Counted from the stretch's first letter, positions 17,388 to 27,740 are shown. The stretch is 64,000 nt of DNA from Bordetella sp. LUAb4 (GCF_021325795.1 NZ_JAHPZX010000001.1:372001-436000); one strand, 5' to 3'. The notes: generated by a model not told the origin, from the sequence alone. Translations and numbers: made by a program.

Positions 17388-18581
17388 TCACGCATCCAGG
17401 CAGGACTTCGGCACGCGGATCCAGCCTTCCATCAGGATGCGCGCGCTGCGGCTCATCAAGGCCTTGGTGACCTGCCAGTCGCCATTGACCAGCTTGGCCT
17501 CGGCGCCCACACGCAGCGTGCCGGACGGGTGGCCGAAACGCACCGACTGGCGTTCGCCGCCGCCGGCCGCCAGATTGACCAGCGTGCCCGGCACCGCGGC
17601 CGCCGTACCGATAGCCACCGCGGCGGTGCCCATCATGGCATGGTGCAGCTTACCCATCGACAACGCACGCACCAGCAGGTCCGCGTCACCCGTGCCAACC
17701 TGCTTGCCGCTGGAAGAGGTATAAGCACTGGGCGGCGCGACGAAGGCGACCTTGGGCGTGTGCTGACGCGTCGCCGCCTCGGCCAGGTCCTTGATCAGGC
17801 CCATTTTCAAGGCCCCATGCGCACGGATGGTTTCGAAGCGCGCCAGGGCTGCTTCGTCGCCATTCAGATCATCCTGCAGCTCGCGGCCGCTATAGCCGAT
17901 ATCCGCCGCGTTCAGGAAGATGGTGGGAATGCCGGCATTGATCAACGTGGCATCGAAGGTGCCGATGCCCGGCACTTCCAGGCGGTCGACCACCTTGCCG
18001 GTGGGGAACATCGCACCGCCATCCTCACCCTCGTCCGCCGGATCGAGGAATTCCAGACGCACCTCGGCCGCGGGAAACGTCACGCCATCCAGTTCGAAGT
18101 CGCCCAGCTCCTGCACCTGGCCGTCCGTGATCGGCACATGCGCGACAATGGTCTTGCCGATATTGGCCTGCCAGATGCGTATCGTCACCTCGCCATTGCG
18201 CGGAATGCGCGCAGCGTCGATCAATCCCATATGAATGGCGACCGGTCCCACCGCCGCCGACAGATTGCCGCAATTGCCGCTCCAGTCCACGAAGGGCTGG
18301 TCGATCGACACCTGGCCGAACAGATAATCCACGTCGTGGCCAGGCCGCGTGCTGCGCGCCAGGATCACCGACTTGCTGGTGCTGGACGATGCATTGCCCA
18401 TGCCGTCGATCTGCTTGCCGTAGGGGTCGGGGCTGCCCAGGGCGCGCAACAGGATGGCGTCGCGCACGGCGCCAGGCTGGCGCGCGGCTTCCGGCAGGTC
18501 GTCCAGATGAAAGAACACCCCTTTGCTGGTGCCGCCGCGCACATAGGTCGCGGGGATCTTGATTTGATGATCGACGGCCAT
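17388..18581 (-). CDS. prpF: PrpF, 2-methylaconitate cis-trans isomerase
   Basis: A 397-residue protein starting at 18581, one base after the acnD stop. It is closely like PrpF throughout: IKIPATYVRGGTSKGVFFHL, LGSPDPYGKQIDGMGNASSS, FGQVSIDQPFVDWSGNCGNL and MGKLHHAMMGTAAVAIGTAA. PrpF isomerises the AcnD product so that methylcitrate can be turned into 2-methylisocitrate. PrpF-like proteins can also act as 4-oxalomesaconate tautomerases, but the pairing with acnD makes the methylcitrate role the better call. It is convergent with the IclR gene. Confidence 0.92.
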   Translation of the reverse strand: MAVDHQIKIPATYVRGGTSKGVFFHLDDLPEAARQPGAVRDAILLRALGSPDPYGKQIDGMGNASSSTSKSVILARSTRPGHDVDYLFGQVSIDQPFVDWSGNCGNLSAAVGPVAIHMGLIDAARIPRNGEVTIRIWQANIGKTIVAHVPITDGQVQELGDFELDGVTFPAAEVRLEFLDPADEGEDGGAMFPTGKVVDRLEVPGIGTFDATLINAGIPTIFLNAADIGYSGRELQDDLNGDEAALARFETIRAHGALKMGLIKDLAEAATRQHTPKVAFVAPPSAYTSSSGKQVGTGDADLLVRALSMGKLHHAMMGTAAVAIGTAAAVPGTLVNLAAGGGERQSVRFGHPSGTLRVGAEAKLVNGDWQVTKALMSRSARILMEGWIRVPKSCLDA

Positions 18582-18582
18582 A

Positions 18583-21213
18583 TCAGGCTCCCTGTTCTTG
18601 AGCGAGGAAATCTTGCGCGAAGCGTTGCAGCACGCCACCTGCTTCGTACACCGACACTTCTTCAGCGGTATCCAGGCGGCAGATGACGGGCACTTCGGCG
18701 CGCGTCCCATCCTTGCGCTGGATCACCAGCGTCAGGGTGGCGCGCGGCGTGCGCTCGCCCACCACGTCATAGGTCTCCGACCCTTCCAGCGCCAGCGTGT
18801 GGCGATTGACACCAGGCTGGAATTCGAGAGGCAGGACGCCCATGCCGATCAGATTGGTGCGGTGGATGCGTTCGAATCCTTCCGCCACCACCGTCTCCAC
18901 GCCGGCCAGGCGCACGCCCTTGGCGGCCCAGTCACGCGAAGAGCCCTGGCCGTAGTCGGCGCCGGCGATGATGATCAAGGGTTGCTTGCGGTCCAGATAC
19001 GTCTCCATCGCTTCCCACATCCGCACGACCTTGCCTTCAGGTTCCACACGGGCGAGGGATCCCGCCCGCACCTGGCCGTCGGCATCCCGCACCATCTCGT
19101 TCTTCAGCGTGGGATTGGCGAAGGTGGCGCGCATGGCGGTCAGGTGATCGCCGCGATGGGTGGCGTAGGAGTTGAAGTCCTCTTCCGGCACGCCCATGCG
19201 AGCCAGGTATTCGCCCGCCGCGGAGTTCGCCAGGATGGCATTGGACGGCGACAGGTGATCGGTGGTGATGTTGTCCGGCAGGATGGCCAAGGGCCGCATG
19301 CCCTTGAGCGTGCGCGGATTGGCGGCCAAGGCACCCACGCCCTCGGTGTCCCAATAAGGCGGACGGCGGATGTAGGTGGACTGCGCACGCCAGTCGTACT
19401 GCGGGCTCACCGCGGTCTCCACCGAAATATCACGCGCGAACATCGGCTCGTACACCCGGCGGAACATGTCCGGCTTCACGGCGGCCTTGACGATGCTGTC
19501 GATTTCCTCGTCGCTGGGCCAGATGTCCTTCAGGCGGATTTCCTTGCCGTCGACCACCGCCAGCACATCCTTTTCGATATCGAAGCGCACCGTACCGGCG
19601 ATGGCATAGGCCACCACCAGCGGCGGCGATGCCAGGAACGCCTGCTTGGCGTAGGGATGGATGCGGCCGTCGAAATTGCGGTTGCCCGACAGCACGGCGG
19701 TGGCATACAGGCCGCGGTCGATGATTTCCTGCTGCAGGGCCGGATCCAGCGCGCCGCTCATGCCGTTGCACGTGGTGCAGGCGAAGGCGACGATGCCGAA
19801 GCCCAGCTGTTCCAGATCGCCCAACAGGTCCGCTTCCTTCAGGTAGAGCTCGACGGCCTTGGAGCCGGGGGCGAAGGACGACTTCACCCAGGGCTTGCGC
19901 GTCAGGCCCAGGCGGTTGGCATTGCGCGCCAGCAGCGCCGCGGCGATCACGTTGCGCGGATTGGACGTATTGGTACAGGACGTGATGGCCGCGATGATCA
20001 CGGCGCCGTCCGGCATCAAACCCTGCGCCTCCTGCGCCTTGGCCTGTTCCAGGCCCGCGCTGGTGGCGATGCCGCGCTCGGCCAGGGCAGAGGTCGGCAA
20101 GCGCCGATGCGGATTGGACGGGCCGGCCATATTGCGCTCGACCGAGGACAGATCGAATTGCAGTTCGCGTTCGTAGTGGGCGTCGCGCAGGCTGTCCGCC
20201 CAGAAGCCCGCCGTCTTCGCATACGCCTCGACCAGGCGCACCTGCGTTTCTTCGCGGCCGGTCAGCCGCAGGTAGTCCAGCGTCTGCTCGTCGATCGAGA
20301 ACAGCGCGGCCGTGGCGCCGTATTCCGGGCACATATTGGAAATGGTGGCCCGATCGCCGATGGTCAGGGCACGCGCGCCGTCACCGAAGAATTCCAGATA
20401 GGCGCCAACCACTTTTTCCTTGCGCAGGAATTCCGTCAGGGCCAGCACCATGTCGGTAGCGGTAATGCCGGGCTGCGGGCGGCCGGTCAGCCGCACGCCG
20501 ACGATTTCCGGCAAGCGCATCCAGGACGCGCGTCCCAGCATGACGTTTTCCGCTTCCAGCCCGCCCACCCCTACCGCGATGACGCCCAGGGCGTCGACGT
20601 GGGGCGTGTGGCTGTCGGTGCCGACACACGTGTCCGGGAAGGCCAAGCCATCCTGCACATACACCACTGGCGACATCTTCTCCAGATTGATCTGGTGCAT
20701 GATGCCGTTGCCCGCCGGAATCACGTCGACGTTGGCGAAAGCCAGCTTGGTCCAATCGATGAAATGGAAACGATCCTCGTTGCGCCGGTCTTCGATGGCC
20801 CGGTTCTTGGCGAACGCATCCGGATCGAAGCCGCCGCACTCCACCGCCAGCGAATGATCGACGATCAGTTGCACGGGGACCACGGGATTCACCAGGGCGG
20901 GGTCACCGCCTTCGGCCGCGATGGCGTCGCGCAACCCCGCCAGATCCACCAGGGCGGTCTGGCCCAGGATGTCGTGGCACACCACGCGCACCGGATACCA
21001 GGGGAAGTCGCGGTCGCGGCGGCGCTCGACGAGCTGCCGCAGGCAGGCTTCGAGGATGGCGGGGTCGCAGCGCCGCACCAGATTCTCGGCGTGTACGCGT
21101 GCAGTGTAGGAAAGCTGGTCCCAGGCGCCGGGTTTCAGGGCATCGACCGCCGCGCGGGCGTCGATGTAGTCTACGGCGGTGCCCGCGAGGGGCTTGCGGT
21201 AACGAGTGCTCAT
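18583..21213 (-). CDS. acnD: AcnD, Fe/S-dependent 2-methylisocitrate dehydratase
   Basis: An 876-residue aconitase-superfamily enzyme. The [4Fe-4S] ligands are visible in AAITSCTNTSNPRNV and AFACTTCNGMSG, with other blocks such as DSHTPHVDALGVIAVGVGG and the swivel-domain GADYGQGSSRDWAAKGVRLA. The N-terminus RKPLAGTAVDYIDARAAVD is typical of AcnD rather than AcnA. It dehydrates 2-methylcitrate in propionate catabolism together with PrpF. prpB and prpC are not in this window. Confidence 0.93.
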   Translation of the reverse strand: MSTRYRKPLAGTAVDYIDARAAVDALKPGAWDQLSYTARVHAENLVRRCDPAILEACLRQLVERRRDRDFPWYPVRVVCHDILGQTALVDLAGLRDAIAAEGGDPALVNPVVPVQLIVDHSLAVECGGFDPDAFAKNRAIEDRRNEDRFHFIDWTKLAFANVDVIPAGNGIMHQINLEKMSPVVYVQDGLAFPDTCVGTDSHTPHVDALGVIAVGVGGLEAENVMLGRASWMRLPEIVGVRLTGRPQPGITATDMVLALTEFLRKEKVVGAYLEFFGDGARALTIGDRATISNMCPEYGATAALFSIDEQTLDYLRLTGREETQVRLVEAYAKTAGFWADSLRDAHYERELQFDLSSVERNMAGPSNPHRRLPTSALAERGIATSAGLEQAKAQEAQGLMPDGAVIIAAITSCTNTSNPRNVIAAALLARNANRLGLTRKPWVKSSFAPGSKAVELYLKEADLLGDLEQLGFGIVAFACTTCNGMSGALDPALQQEIIDRGLYATAVLSGNRNFDGRIHPYAKQAFLASPPLVVAYAIAGTVRFDIEKDVLAVVDGKEIRLKDIWPSDEEIDSIVKAAVKPDMFRRVYEPMFARDISVETAVSPQYDWRAQSTYIRRPPYWDTEGVGALAANPRTLKGMRPLAILPDNITTDHLSPSNAILANSAAGEYLARMGVPEEDFNSYATHRGDHLTAMRATFANPTLKNEMVRDADGQVRAGSLARVEPEGKVVRMWEAMETYLDRKQPLIIIAGADYGQGSSRDWAAKGVRLAGVETVVAEGFERIHRTNLIGMGVLPLEFQPGVNRHTLALEGSETYDVVGERTPRATLTLVIQRKDGTRAEVPVICRLDTAEEVSVYEAGGVLQRFAQDFLAQEQGA

Positions 21214-21355
21214 GGGTGATGTGGCGAGACTGTGTCGGCCCCGCCCAAGTCCTTGATGATGTTGTTGTCTTCAAGACGGCATGGGAAGCGGCGGGTAGCC
21301 GCCGGTGGCTTGTCTCCACCCATGCGCGTCCGGTCTCGATCGCTATAGTAGCCGC

Positions 21356-21862
21356 TTACCCGGGATTATTTTTCTCGGCGGGCGGCTGCGGATTGTTCGC
21401 GGGGTTGGTGTCCACCTTGCTCACGCCTTCGATGCCGCTCTCCGTCCCCAAGGCGGCCAGGTCGACGCGCAGCGCCTCGGCCAGGACACCGTCATAGACC
21501 TCCTGGTCGTCTACATAGGCGGTATAGACGCGTCGATACTTGGCTTCCTTGACCGGATCCTGAATGGTGTCGCGGGTCCAGCGATAAAGGGGATACTGCG
21601 CCACGCCCTCGCGTTCGGCTTCGGCGACGTAATCGGCGAAGGCCTGGAATTGGGATTTGAGGACGGCGTGGTGGCGCGCCAGGACGGCGCGCAGCGGCGC
21701 ATCCTCGGACGCGTCGGGCTGGTCGCGCAACCGGGCGGCCATGGCCGCGGTCACGCGCAGGCGAATTTGATACTGCCAGGTATCTTGCACGGAGGCCTCG
21801 CTGCTGGGACGCGCATCCCGGGCTGGGCGCGCGGACCGCGGTATTTTACGCCGCCCGTCCAT
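21356..21862 (-). CDS. conserved hypothetical protein, 168 residues
   Basis: I do not recognise the family. The protein is soluble and mostly helical, without signal peptide or membrane segment: a middle section (YQIRLRVTAAMAARLRDQPD, FADYVAEAEREGVAQYPLYR, KEAKYRRVYTAYVDDQEVYD) and a polar C-terminal tail rich in Asn/Pro. The coding-like composition and the isolated minus-strand position support it as a real gene. The first 25 residues are Arg/Pro-rich and the true start may be downstream. It lies between dkgB and acnD without obvious operon linkage. Confidence 0.55.
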   Translation of the reverse strand: MDGRRKIPRSARPARDARPSSEASVQDTWQYQIRLRVTAAMAARLRDQPDASEDAPLRAVLARHHAVLKSQFQAFADYVAEAEREGVAQYPLYRWTRDTIQDPVKEAKYRRVYTAYVDDQEVYDGVLAEALRVDLAALGTESGIEGVSKVDTNPANNPQPPAEKNNPG

Positions 21863-21906
21863 GCGGCTCGGGCGGCCGGGTCGCGATGAAGCAGTCCGAA
21901 ATAACA

Positions 21907-21934
21907 GTGGGGAATATCAATTGATATTCCCCAC
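21907..21934. repeat. 28-bp perfect palindrome
   Basis: The left half GTGGGGAATATCAA (21907-21920) is the exact reverse complement of TTGATATTCCCCAC (21921-21934), with no spacer. It lies just upstream of the hypothetical gene's start and shares its GGGGAATATCA core with a second dyad 60 bases further on. Confidence 0.85.
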
Positions 21935-21976
21935 GCCCCACTGGCAAACAGATCTCCATTACGGGGGCAAGAGGAA

Positions 21977-22024
21977 TTTCTCATTCGAGAAAAAGGGGGA
22001 AATATCATTTGATATTTCCCCCTT
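21977..22024 (-). terminator. long GC/AT-layered hairpin after dkgB, possible terminator
   Basis: AAGGGGGAAATATCA at 21993-22007 pairs exactly with TGATATTTCCCCCTT at 22010-22024 around a two-base centre. Read on the minus strand, the arm ends in CCCCC followed by TTTTT, as in an intrinsic terminator for dkgB, 50 bases past its stop. A small hairpin (TTTCTC 21977-21982 with GAGAAA 21987-21992) follows directly. Its resemblance to the palindrome at 21907 suggests it may instead, or also, be a protein-binding site. Confidence 0.55.
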
Positions 22025-22073
22025 GAGACTTACCGCTGCAGGCAGTGCCCGATTGTCCACCGCGAACGGGCCG

Positions 22074-22886
22074 TTAATCCCAATCAGGTGCCAGGCCGGC
22101 CGGGCTGACTTCGCGGCCATTGCGTTCCAGGCCGGCGATGGCGGCCATGTCGGCGTCGGACAAGCGCAAGGTCCGCGCTTGCAGATTGCCCGCCAGATTG
22201 GCCCGCTTGGTCGACGACGGGATTACCGCGTAACCCAATTGCATGGCCCAGGCCAGTGCCACCTGCGCCGGCGTGGCTTGATGCCGCGCCGCGATGTCGC
22301 CCAGAACCGGATCGCCCAGCACCTTGCCGTAAGCCAGCGTCATATAGGACGTCACCGTGATGCCCTGCGCCTGCAGGAATTGCGCCAGCTTGCGATTCTG
22401 CAGATACGGACTGAGTTCGATCTGGTTCGTGGCAATATTGCCCTCGCCCACGGCGGCAATGGCTTCGCGCGTCAGCGCGATATTGAAATTGGAAATCCCG
22501 ATCTGGCGCGTCAACCCCCGCTCGCGGGTTTGCGCCAGTGCGGTCATATAGGCTTGCAGCGGCACACCGTTGCCCGGCGCGGGCCAATGGATCAAGGTCA
22601 GGTCGACGTAGTCCGTGCGCAGCTTGCGCAGGCTTTCTTCCAGACTGGCAGCCAGCTTCTCGGGTGCGTAGTTGTCGACCCAGATCTTGGTGGTCACGAA
22701 GATTTCCTGGCGTGCCACGCCAGACTCCGCGATGGCCTGCCCGACCTCGGCTTCATTGCCATAGATCTGCGCGGTATCGACGGCGCGATAACCCAGCTCC
22801 AGGCCGGTACGCACGGAGTCGATCACAACCTGGTCCTTCAAGCGGAAGGTGCCGATACCGAATTGGGGAATGGTGGAGGTAGTCAT
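22074..22886 (-). CDS. dkgB: 2,5-diketo-D-gluconate reductase B-type aldo/keto reductase
   Basis: A 270-residue NADPH-dependent aldo/keto reductase, very close in sequence to E. coli Dkg[68 protein letters not shown] and [20 protein letters not shown]. The catalytic tetrad is in place (Asp in DTAQIYG, Tyr, Lys in TTKIW, His in LIHWP). Such enzymes reduce 2,5-diketogluconate and also methylglyoxal and other aldehydes. The MFS gene ends 28 bases upstream on the same strand, so the two are probably cotranscribed. Confidence 0.92.
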   Translation of the reverse strand: MTTSTIPQFGIGTFRLKDQVVIDSVRTGLELGYRAVDTAQIYGNEAEVGQAIAESGVARQEIFVTTKIWVDNYAPEKLAASLEESLRKLRTDYVDLTLIHWPAPGNGVPLQAYMTALAQTRERGLTRQIGISNFNIALTREAIAAVGEGNIATNQIELSPYLQNRKLAQFLQAQGITVTSYMTLAYGKVLGDPVLGDIAARHQATPAQVALAWAMQLGYAVIPSSTKRANLAGNLQARTLRLSDADMAAIAGLERNGREVSPAGLAPDWD

Positions 22887-22914
22887 GTTTATTCCTTATT
22901 GAATGAATATGTGC

Positions 22915-24117
22915 TCAAGCCATTGCCAGGCGGCGCCGGCGCGAGGCCTGCACCAGAACCAGCAGCAGCCCCGCGATGGCGATGGCCGCGCCCGCCAGTG
23001 GGACCGCCGCATAACCCAGTCCCGCCGAAATCGTCGCACCGCCAACCGCCGCGCCCAAGGCATTGCCCAGATTGAAAGCGCCGACATTGACCGAAGACGC
23101 CAGGCCAGGCGCCCGCTCGGCCGCCCGCATCACGCCCATTTGCAGCGGCGGCACGACAGCGAACGTGGCCGCGCCCCACAGCAGCAAGGACACCGCGGCA
23201 CCGACATGCGACTGGCCCAGCAGCGGGAAGGCCAGCATCACCACGATCACCAGACTCAGGAAACCGATCAGGCTGCCCGCCAGCGAGCGGTCCGCAAGTT
23301 TGCCACCGGCCGCGTTGCCGATGGAAAAGCCGACACCGATCAGCACCAGCATCGCCGTGATGAATTGCGGGCCGGCACCGGTAAGCGACTGCAGGGTCGG
23401 CGCGATATAGGTATAGAGGGTGAACATGGCGCCGGAACCCAGCACCGTCGTCAGCAGGGCCACCAACACGGCCGGCTGCGTCAGGACCGACAGCTCGGCG
23501 CGCACGTCCGGACGGCGGCCGCTTTCGCCGCGCGGCAGGGCCAGCCACAAGGTACTCATTGCCAGCACGCCCAGGACAGCGGTGGCGGCGAAAGACATGC
23601 GCCAGCCTATGGTCTGGCCCAGCCAGGTCGCGGCCGGCACGCCGCCGATATTGGCGATGGTCAGCCCCATGAACATCGTGGCCACGGCGGTGGCCTGCTT
23701 GTGCCGCGGCACCACGCTGGCGGCCACCAGCGAACCCAGGCCGAAGAAAGCGCCGTGGTTCAGGCTGGTCACCAGGCGCGCCAGCAGCAGCGTGTAATAG
23801 CCCGGCGCCATCGCCGACAGCAGATTCCCCACGGTGAAGATGCTCATCAGGATGATCAACGCCGTGCGGCGCGACCAGCGCGACAGCGCCAGCGTCATCA
23901 GGGGAGCGCCCAGCATCACGCCGATGGCGTAGGCGCTGACCAGCATCCCCGCGCTGGGGATGGAAACGTGCACGCCCTCGGCGATGACAGGCAGCAAGCC
24001 CATCGGCGAGAACTCGGTGGTGCCGATGCCGAAAGCGCCAACGGCCAGGGCAAACAGCGGGAACGCCGAAGACCTTTCCGTCCGCGGACTGGCATTCGAA
24101 CTAGGTAGATCAGACAT
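22915..24117 (-). CDS. MFS transporter, AraJ/DHA1-type
   Basis: A 400-residue 12-helix major facilitator transporter; the ATG at 24117 leaves a short polar N-terminal tail before FPLFALAVGAFGIGTTEFSP. The family loop LMTLALSRWSRRTALIILMS, then ATMFMGLTIANIGGVPAATW, mark the DHA1/AraJ branch, often annotated as arabinose or drug efflux. It is upstream of dkgB in the same direction, with a 28-base gap, suggesting export or exchange of a sugar acid or a toxic carbonyl handled by the reductase. The substrate is unproven. Confidence 0.88.
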   Translation of the reverse strand: MSDLPSSNASPRTERSSAFPLFALAVGAFGIGTTEFSPMGLLPVIAEGVHVSIPSAGMLVSAYAIGVMLGAPLMTLALSRWSRRTALIILMSIFTVGNLLSAMAPGYYTLLLARLVTSLNHGAFFGLGSLVAASVVPRHKQATAVATMFMGLTIANIGGVPAATWLGQTIGWRMSFAATAVLGVLAMSTLWLALPRGESGRRPDVRAELSVLTQPAVLVALLTTVLGSGAMFTLYTYIAPTLQSLTGAGPQFITAMLVLIGVGFSIGNAAGGKLADRSLAGSLIGFLSLVIVVMLAFPLLGQSHVGAAVSLLLWGAATFAVVPPLQMGVMRAAERAPGLASSVNVGAFNLGNALGAAVGGATISAGLGYAAVPLAGAAIAIAGLLLVLVQASRRRRLAMA

Positions 24118-24248
24118 GGTGGAATCCGTCCGCAGCGTTATGCTGCATAGCAAAATAAAGCCGCAGTGTGCCGGATTTAAGCCCGCCTGGACACCACCAA
24201 CCGGGCGAAATACTCTTTACGAAAAATCAACAATCACTATCCCTGGAT

Positions 24249-25262
24249 TTACCGTGACGCCATACTGCCCCCGCTGCGGGCATTGACGGGGTCCCCCGGC
24301 GCACCGCCAAAAATCTCCCGGCAGACTTGCCGCAGCGACTCGGCGAACAGGGTGTCGACCGGCCGCGCGCCTTGGGCGCGGGTGAACAGCGCGATGGGCG
24401 GCAGGGTCCAGTTGAAGGAGTACGGCACGATGGCCACCCCGGCGATGCGTACGAGTTCATCGGCCACGTCCGATGGCACGATGGAGACCGCTGTTTCGCT
24501 GGCCGCGATCATCTCGCCGATCAATCGGGCCGAGCCGCTTTCCACGATGGGCGTGGGCGGCGCCAGCCCGGCGCCCAGGAACATGTCAGCCACCTGCTCC
24601 CGCATGGGGGTGTGCGGCGCGCCCAGGATCCAGTCCAACTCCACCAGCACCGGCCAGTCCAGACGGGTGCGTCCCAGCCGGGCGGCCAGGCGGCGGCTGG
24701 CGATCAGGCGAGGCTGCTGCTGATAAAGCCGTTCGAACGCCACGCCGTCCAGGTCCAGGGTGGCCGAGGCGCGGCCGATCACGATGTCGACATCATGCTC
24801 GCGCAGGCGCGCCAGCAATGGCTCGCTGGCCGCCTCGTGCACGGTCACGGTCAGGCGCCGCTTGCCGTCCGGCAGGGTGCGCTGGATGGCCGCCGACAGG
24901 ATGCGCCCGGATATGAAAGGAATGACGCCGATGTGCAGGTGCGCCGCATGGCCGGCCACCACCGTTTCCATATCCCGGACCAGGTGCTCCAGGTCATGCA
25001 CCATGGCGCTGGCCCGGCTCAATACCACCTCGCCCAGGGCGGTGGGCGCCATGCCGCGCACGGAACGGTCGAACAGGGGCGCCCCGAACATGCCCTCCAG
25101 TTCGGCCAGCGCGTTGGTGATGGCGGGTTGGCTGCTGGCCATGCGCTCGGCCACCCGGGTCAACGAGCCATAGCGGCGGATGTTCAGCAGCAGGGTCAGG
25201 TGGCGCATTTTCAGGCGCGCGCCCAGACGGCGCAGCACCTCGTCGGCGTCGAATCCAGCCAT
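24249..25262 (-). CDS. LysR-family transcriptional regulator
   Basis: A 337-residue LysR regulator with the helix-turn-helix around residues 18-75 (MRHLTLLLNIRRYGSLTRVA, MASSQPAITNALAELEGMFG) and a periplasmic-binding-like effector domain (LHIGVIPFISGRILSAAIQR, HDVDIVIGRASATLDLDGVA). The N-terminus is extended compared with standard LysR proteins, as in the GbpR/PcaQ branch. It is divergent from maeB over a 132-base gap that holds a small AATTC-A-GAATT dyad (25315-25325), so control of maeB is possible; the MFS/dkgB pair downstream is another candidate target. Confidence 0.88.
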   Translation of the reverse strand: MAGFDADEVLRRLGARLKMRHLTLLLNIRRYGSLTRVAERMASSQPAITNALAELEGMFGAPLFDRSVRGMAPTALGEVVLSRASAMVHDLEHLVRDMETVVAGHAAHLHIGVIPFISGRILSAAIQRTLPDGKRRLTVTVHEAASEPLLARLREHDVDIVIGRASATLDLDGVAFERLYQQQPRLIASRRLAARLGRTRLDWPVLVELDWILGAPHTPMREQVADMFLGAGLAPPTPIVESGSARLIGEMIAASETAVSIVPSDVADELVRIAGVAIVPYSFNWTLPPIALFTRAQGARPVDTLFAESLRQVCREIFGGAPGDPVNARSGGSMASR

Positions 25263-25394
25263 GATCAGGACCAGTCGGGGTTAAACCATTAGGAAAATAT
25301 TATCGAATCATAGCAATTCAGAATTTTATAGTTATGCCTTGAAGCCTAGAATTCATGCCTGGTACGCCGCCACAGGCTAAAGGAGAGGAAAACA

Positions 25395-27692
25395 ATGACC
25401 GACAGCAATGACCGCAAAGCCGCGCTCGACTATCACGAGTTTCCCGTCCCCGGGAAAATCGCCGTTACCGCCAGCAAGCCCCTGGTAACCCAACGCGACC
25501 TGGCGCTGGCCTATACGCCCGGCGTGGCCGCGGCCTGTGAGGAAATCGTCGCCGACCCCGTCAATGCTGTCCGTTACACCGCCCGCGGCAATCTGGTGGG
25601 CGTCATCACCAACGGCACGGCCGTGCTGGGCCTGGGCAATATCGGCGCGCTGGCCTCCAAGCCGGTGATGGAAGGCAAGGCGGTGCTGTTCAAGAAGTTC
25701 GCCGGCATCGACGTCTTCGACATCGAGATCAACGAAACCGATCCGGACAAGCTGGTCACCATCATCGCCGGCCTGGAAGCCACCTTCGGCGGCATCAACC
25801 TGGAAGACATCAAGGCGCCCGAGTGCTTCACCGTCGAGCGCAAGCTGCGCGAACGCATGAAGATCCCGGTCTTCCATGACGACCAGCACGGCACCGCCAT
25901 CACCGTCAGCGCCGCGTTCATCAACGGCTTGAAGGTGGTCGGCAAGGACATCAAGCAGGTGAAAGTGGTCACGTCCGGCGCCGGTGCCGCCGCACTGGCC
26001 TGCCTGGACCTGATGGTGGACCTGGGTCTGCCGCTGGAAAACATCTGGGTCACCGACATCGAAGGCGTGGTCTACGAAGGCCGTGTCGAGCTGATGGACC
26101 CGGACAAGGAGCGCTTCGCCCGCAAGACCGACCTGCGCAAGCTGACGGAAGTCATCGAAGGCGCCGACGTGTTCCTGGGCCTGTCGGCCGGTGGCGTGCT
26201 CAAGGCCGAGATGGTCGCCAAGATGGCGGCCCGTCCGCTGATCCTGGCCCTGGCCAACCCGACGCCGGAAGTGCTGCCGGAAGTGGTCAAGAGCGTGCGC
26301 GACGACGCCGTCATGGCCACGGGCCGTTCGGATTACCCGAACCAGGTCAACAATGTGCTGTGCTTCCCGTACATCTTCCGCGGTGCGCTGGACGTGGGCG
26401 CCACCACCATCACGCGCGGCATGGAAAAGGCGGCGGTATACGCCATTGCCGGCCTGGCCGAGGAAGAACAGAACGAAATCGTCGCGGCGGCCTATGGCAC
26501 CTATGACATTTCCTTCGGCGCGGATTACTTCATTCCCAAGCCTTTCGATCCGCGCCTGATCGTGCGCATCGCGCCGGCCGTGGCCAAGGCCGCCATGGAA
26601 GAAGGCGTGGCCACCCGTCCGCTGAACGACCTGGAAGCGTACGCGGACCAGTTGCAGCAGTTCGTGCATCACTCCGGCGCCTTCATGAAACCGTTGTTCG
26701 CGGCGGCCAAGCAGTACGTGCGTGACGGCGGCAAGGCCCGCATCGTCTTCACCGAAGGCGAAGACGAGCGCGTGCTGCGTGCGGTGCAGGTGATCGTCGA
26801 CGAGAAGCTGGCGCGCCCCATCCTGGTCGGCCGCCCCGCCGTGCTGCTGTCGCGTATCGAGAAATTCGGCCTGCGCCTGCGCCTGGGCCAGGATGTGGAA
26901 GTCACCAACCCCGAATTCGACGAGCGCTTCCACCAGTACTGGACGACATACTGGGACCTGATGAACCGGCGCGGCGTCACCAAGGAAATGGCGCGCGTGG
27001 ACATGCGCCGCCGCCTGACCCTGATCGGTTCGATGATGGTGCGCCTGGGCGACGCCGACGGCATGATCTGCGGCACCGTGTTCGGCTACCACGACCATCT
27101 GCGCTTCATCGATGAAGTGATCGGCAAGAAACCGGGTGCCAAGACCTACGCGGCCATGAACATCCTGCTGCTCGATGAGCGTACCGTGGCGCTGCTCGAC
27201 ACCCACGTCAACGAAAACCCCAGCGCCGAGCAGATCGCCGAATACACCATCGCGGCGGCCGAGGAAATGAAGCGCATGAACCTGCTGCCCAAGGTGGCAT
27301 TGCTGTCGCGTTCGAGCTATGGCTCGGGCAGCTCGGCCTCGGGCGAAAAGATGCGCGAAGCGCTGCGCCTGATCCGCGAGCAGGCGCCGGACCTGGAAAT
27401 CGACGGCGAAATGCACGGCGACTGCGCCCTGGACGAAGCCCTGCGCCTGAAGGTGCTGCCGGATTCGCCGCTGAAGGGCTCGGCCAATCTGCTGGTCTGC
27501 CCCAATGTGGACGCCGGCAATATCGCCTACAACCTGTTGAAGACGGCCGCCGGCAGCAACGTCGCCGTGGGTCCCTTCCTGCTGGGTGTCAACGCGCCGG
27601 TGCAGATCCTGACGTCGAGTTCGACCGTGCGGCGGATCGTCAACATGGCGGCATTGACGGTACTCAAGGCGAACAGCGAGCCGGCGGCGTAA
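25395..27692 (+). CDS. maeB: NADP-dependent malic enzyme with phosphotransacetylase-like domain
   Basis: A 765-residue fusion of the usual MaeB layout. Residues about 1-420 are the malic enzyme: [20 protein letters not shown] (catalytic Tyr), [20 protein letters not shown] (catalytic Lys and metal ligands), [20 protein letters not shown] and the NADP site [17 protein letters not shown]. Residues about 435-765 resemble phosphotransacetylase ([40 protein letters not shown]) and serve a regulatory role in this family. It converts malate to pyruvate, CO2 and NADPH. The gene is single, with its own terminator. Confidence 0.96.
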   Translation: MTDSNDRKAALDYHEFPVPGKIAVTASKPLVTQRDLALAYTPGVAAACEEIVADPVNAVRYTARGNLVGVITNGTAVLGLGNIGALASKPVMEGKAVLFKKFAGIDVFDIEINETDPDKLVTIIAGLEATFGGINLEDIKAPECFTVERKLRERMKIPVFHDDQHGTAITVSAAFINGLKVVGKDIKQVKVVTSGAGAAALACLDLMVDLGLPLENIWVTDIEGVVYEGRVELMDPDKERFARKTDLRKLTEVIEGADVFLGLSAGGVLKAEMVAKMAARPLILALANPTPEVLPEVVKSVRDDAVMATGRSDYPNQVNNVLCFPYIFRGALDVGATTITRGMEKAAVYAIAGLAEEEQNEIVAAAYGTYDISFGADYFIPKPFDPRLIVRIAPAVAKAAMEEGVATRPLNDLEAYADQLQQFVHHSGAFMKPLFAAAKQYVRDGGKARIVFTEGEDERVLRAVQVIVDEKLARPILVGRPAVLLSRIEKFGLRLRLGQDVEVTNPEFDERFHQYWTTYWDLMNRRGVTKEMARVDMRRRLTLIGSMMVRLGDADGMICGTVFGYHDHLRFIDEVIGKKPGAKTYAAMNILLLDERTVALLDTHVNENPSAEQIAEYTIAAAEEMKRMNLLPKVALLSRSSYGSGSSASGEKMREALRLIREQAPDLEIDGEMHGDCALDEALRLKVLPDSPLKGSANLLVCPNVDAGNIAYNLLKTAAGSNVAVGPFLLGVNAPVQILTSSSTVRRIVNMAALTVLKANSEPAA

Positions 27693-27740
27693 AGATCCCA
27701 GGGCATAGCCACCTGGAAACTTGAACATCCTGGAACAGAA

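Noticed and set aside
18598-21219. 873-codon open frame on the plus strand
   Set aside because: It is the antisense of acnD; the translation is His/Arg/Gln-rich with no recognisable domain, while the minus strand gives a full AcnD.
25377-27728. 783-codon open frame on the minus strand
   Set aside because: Antisense shadow of maeB caused by high GC content; no domain and abnormal composition.
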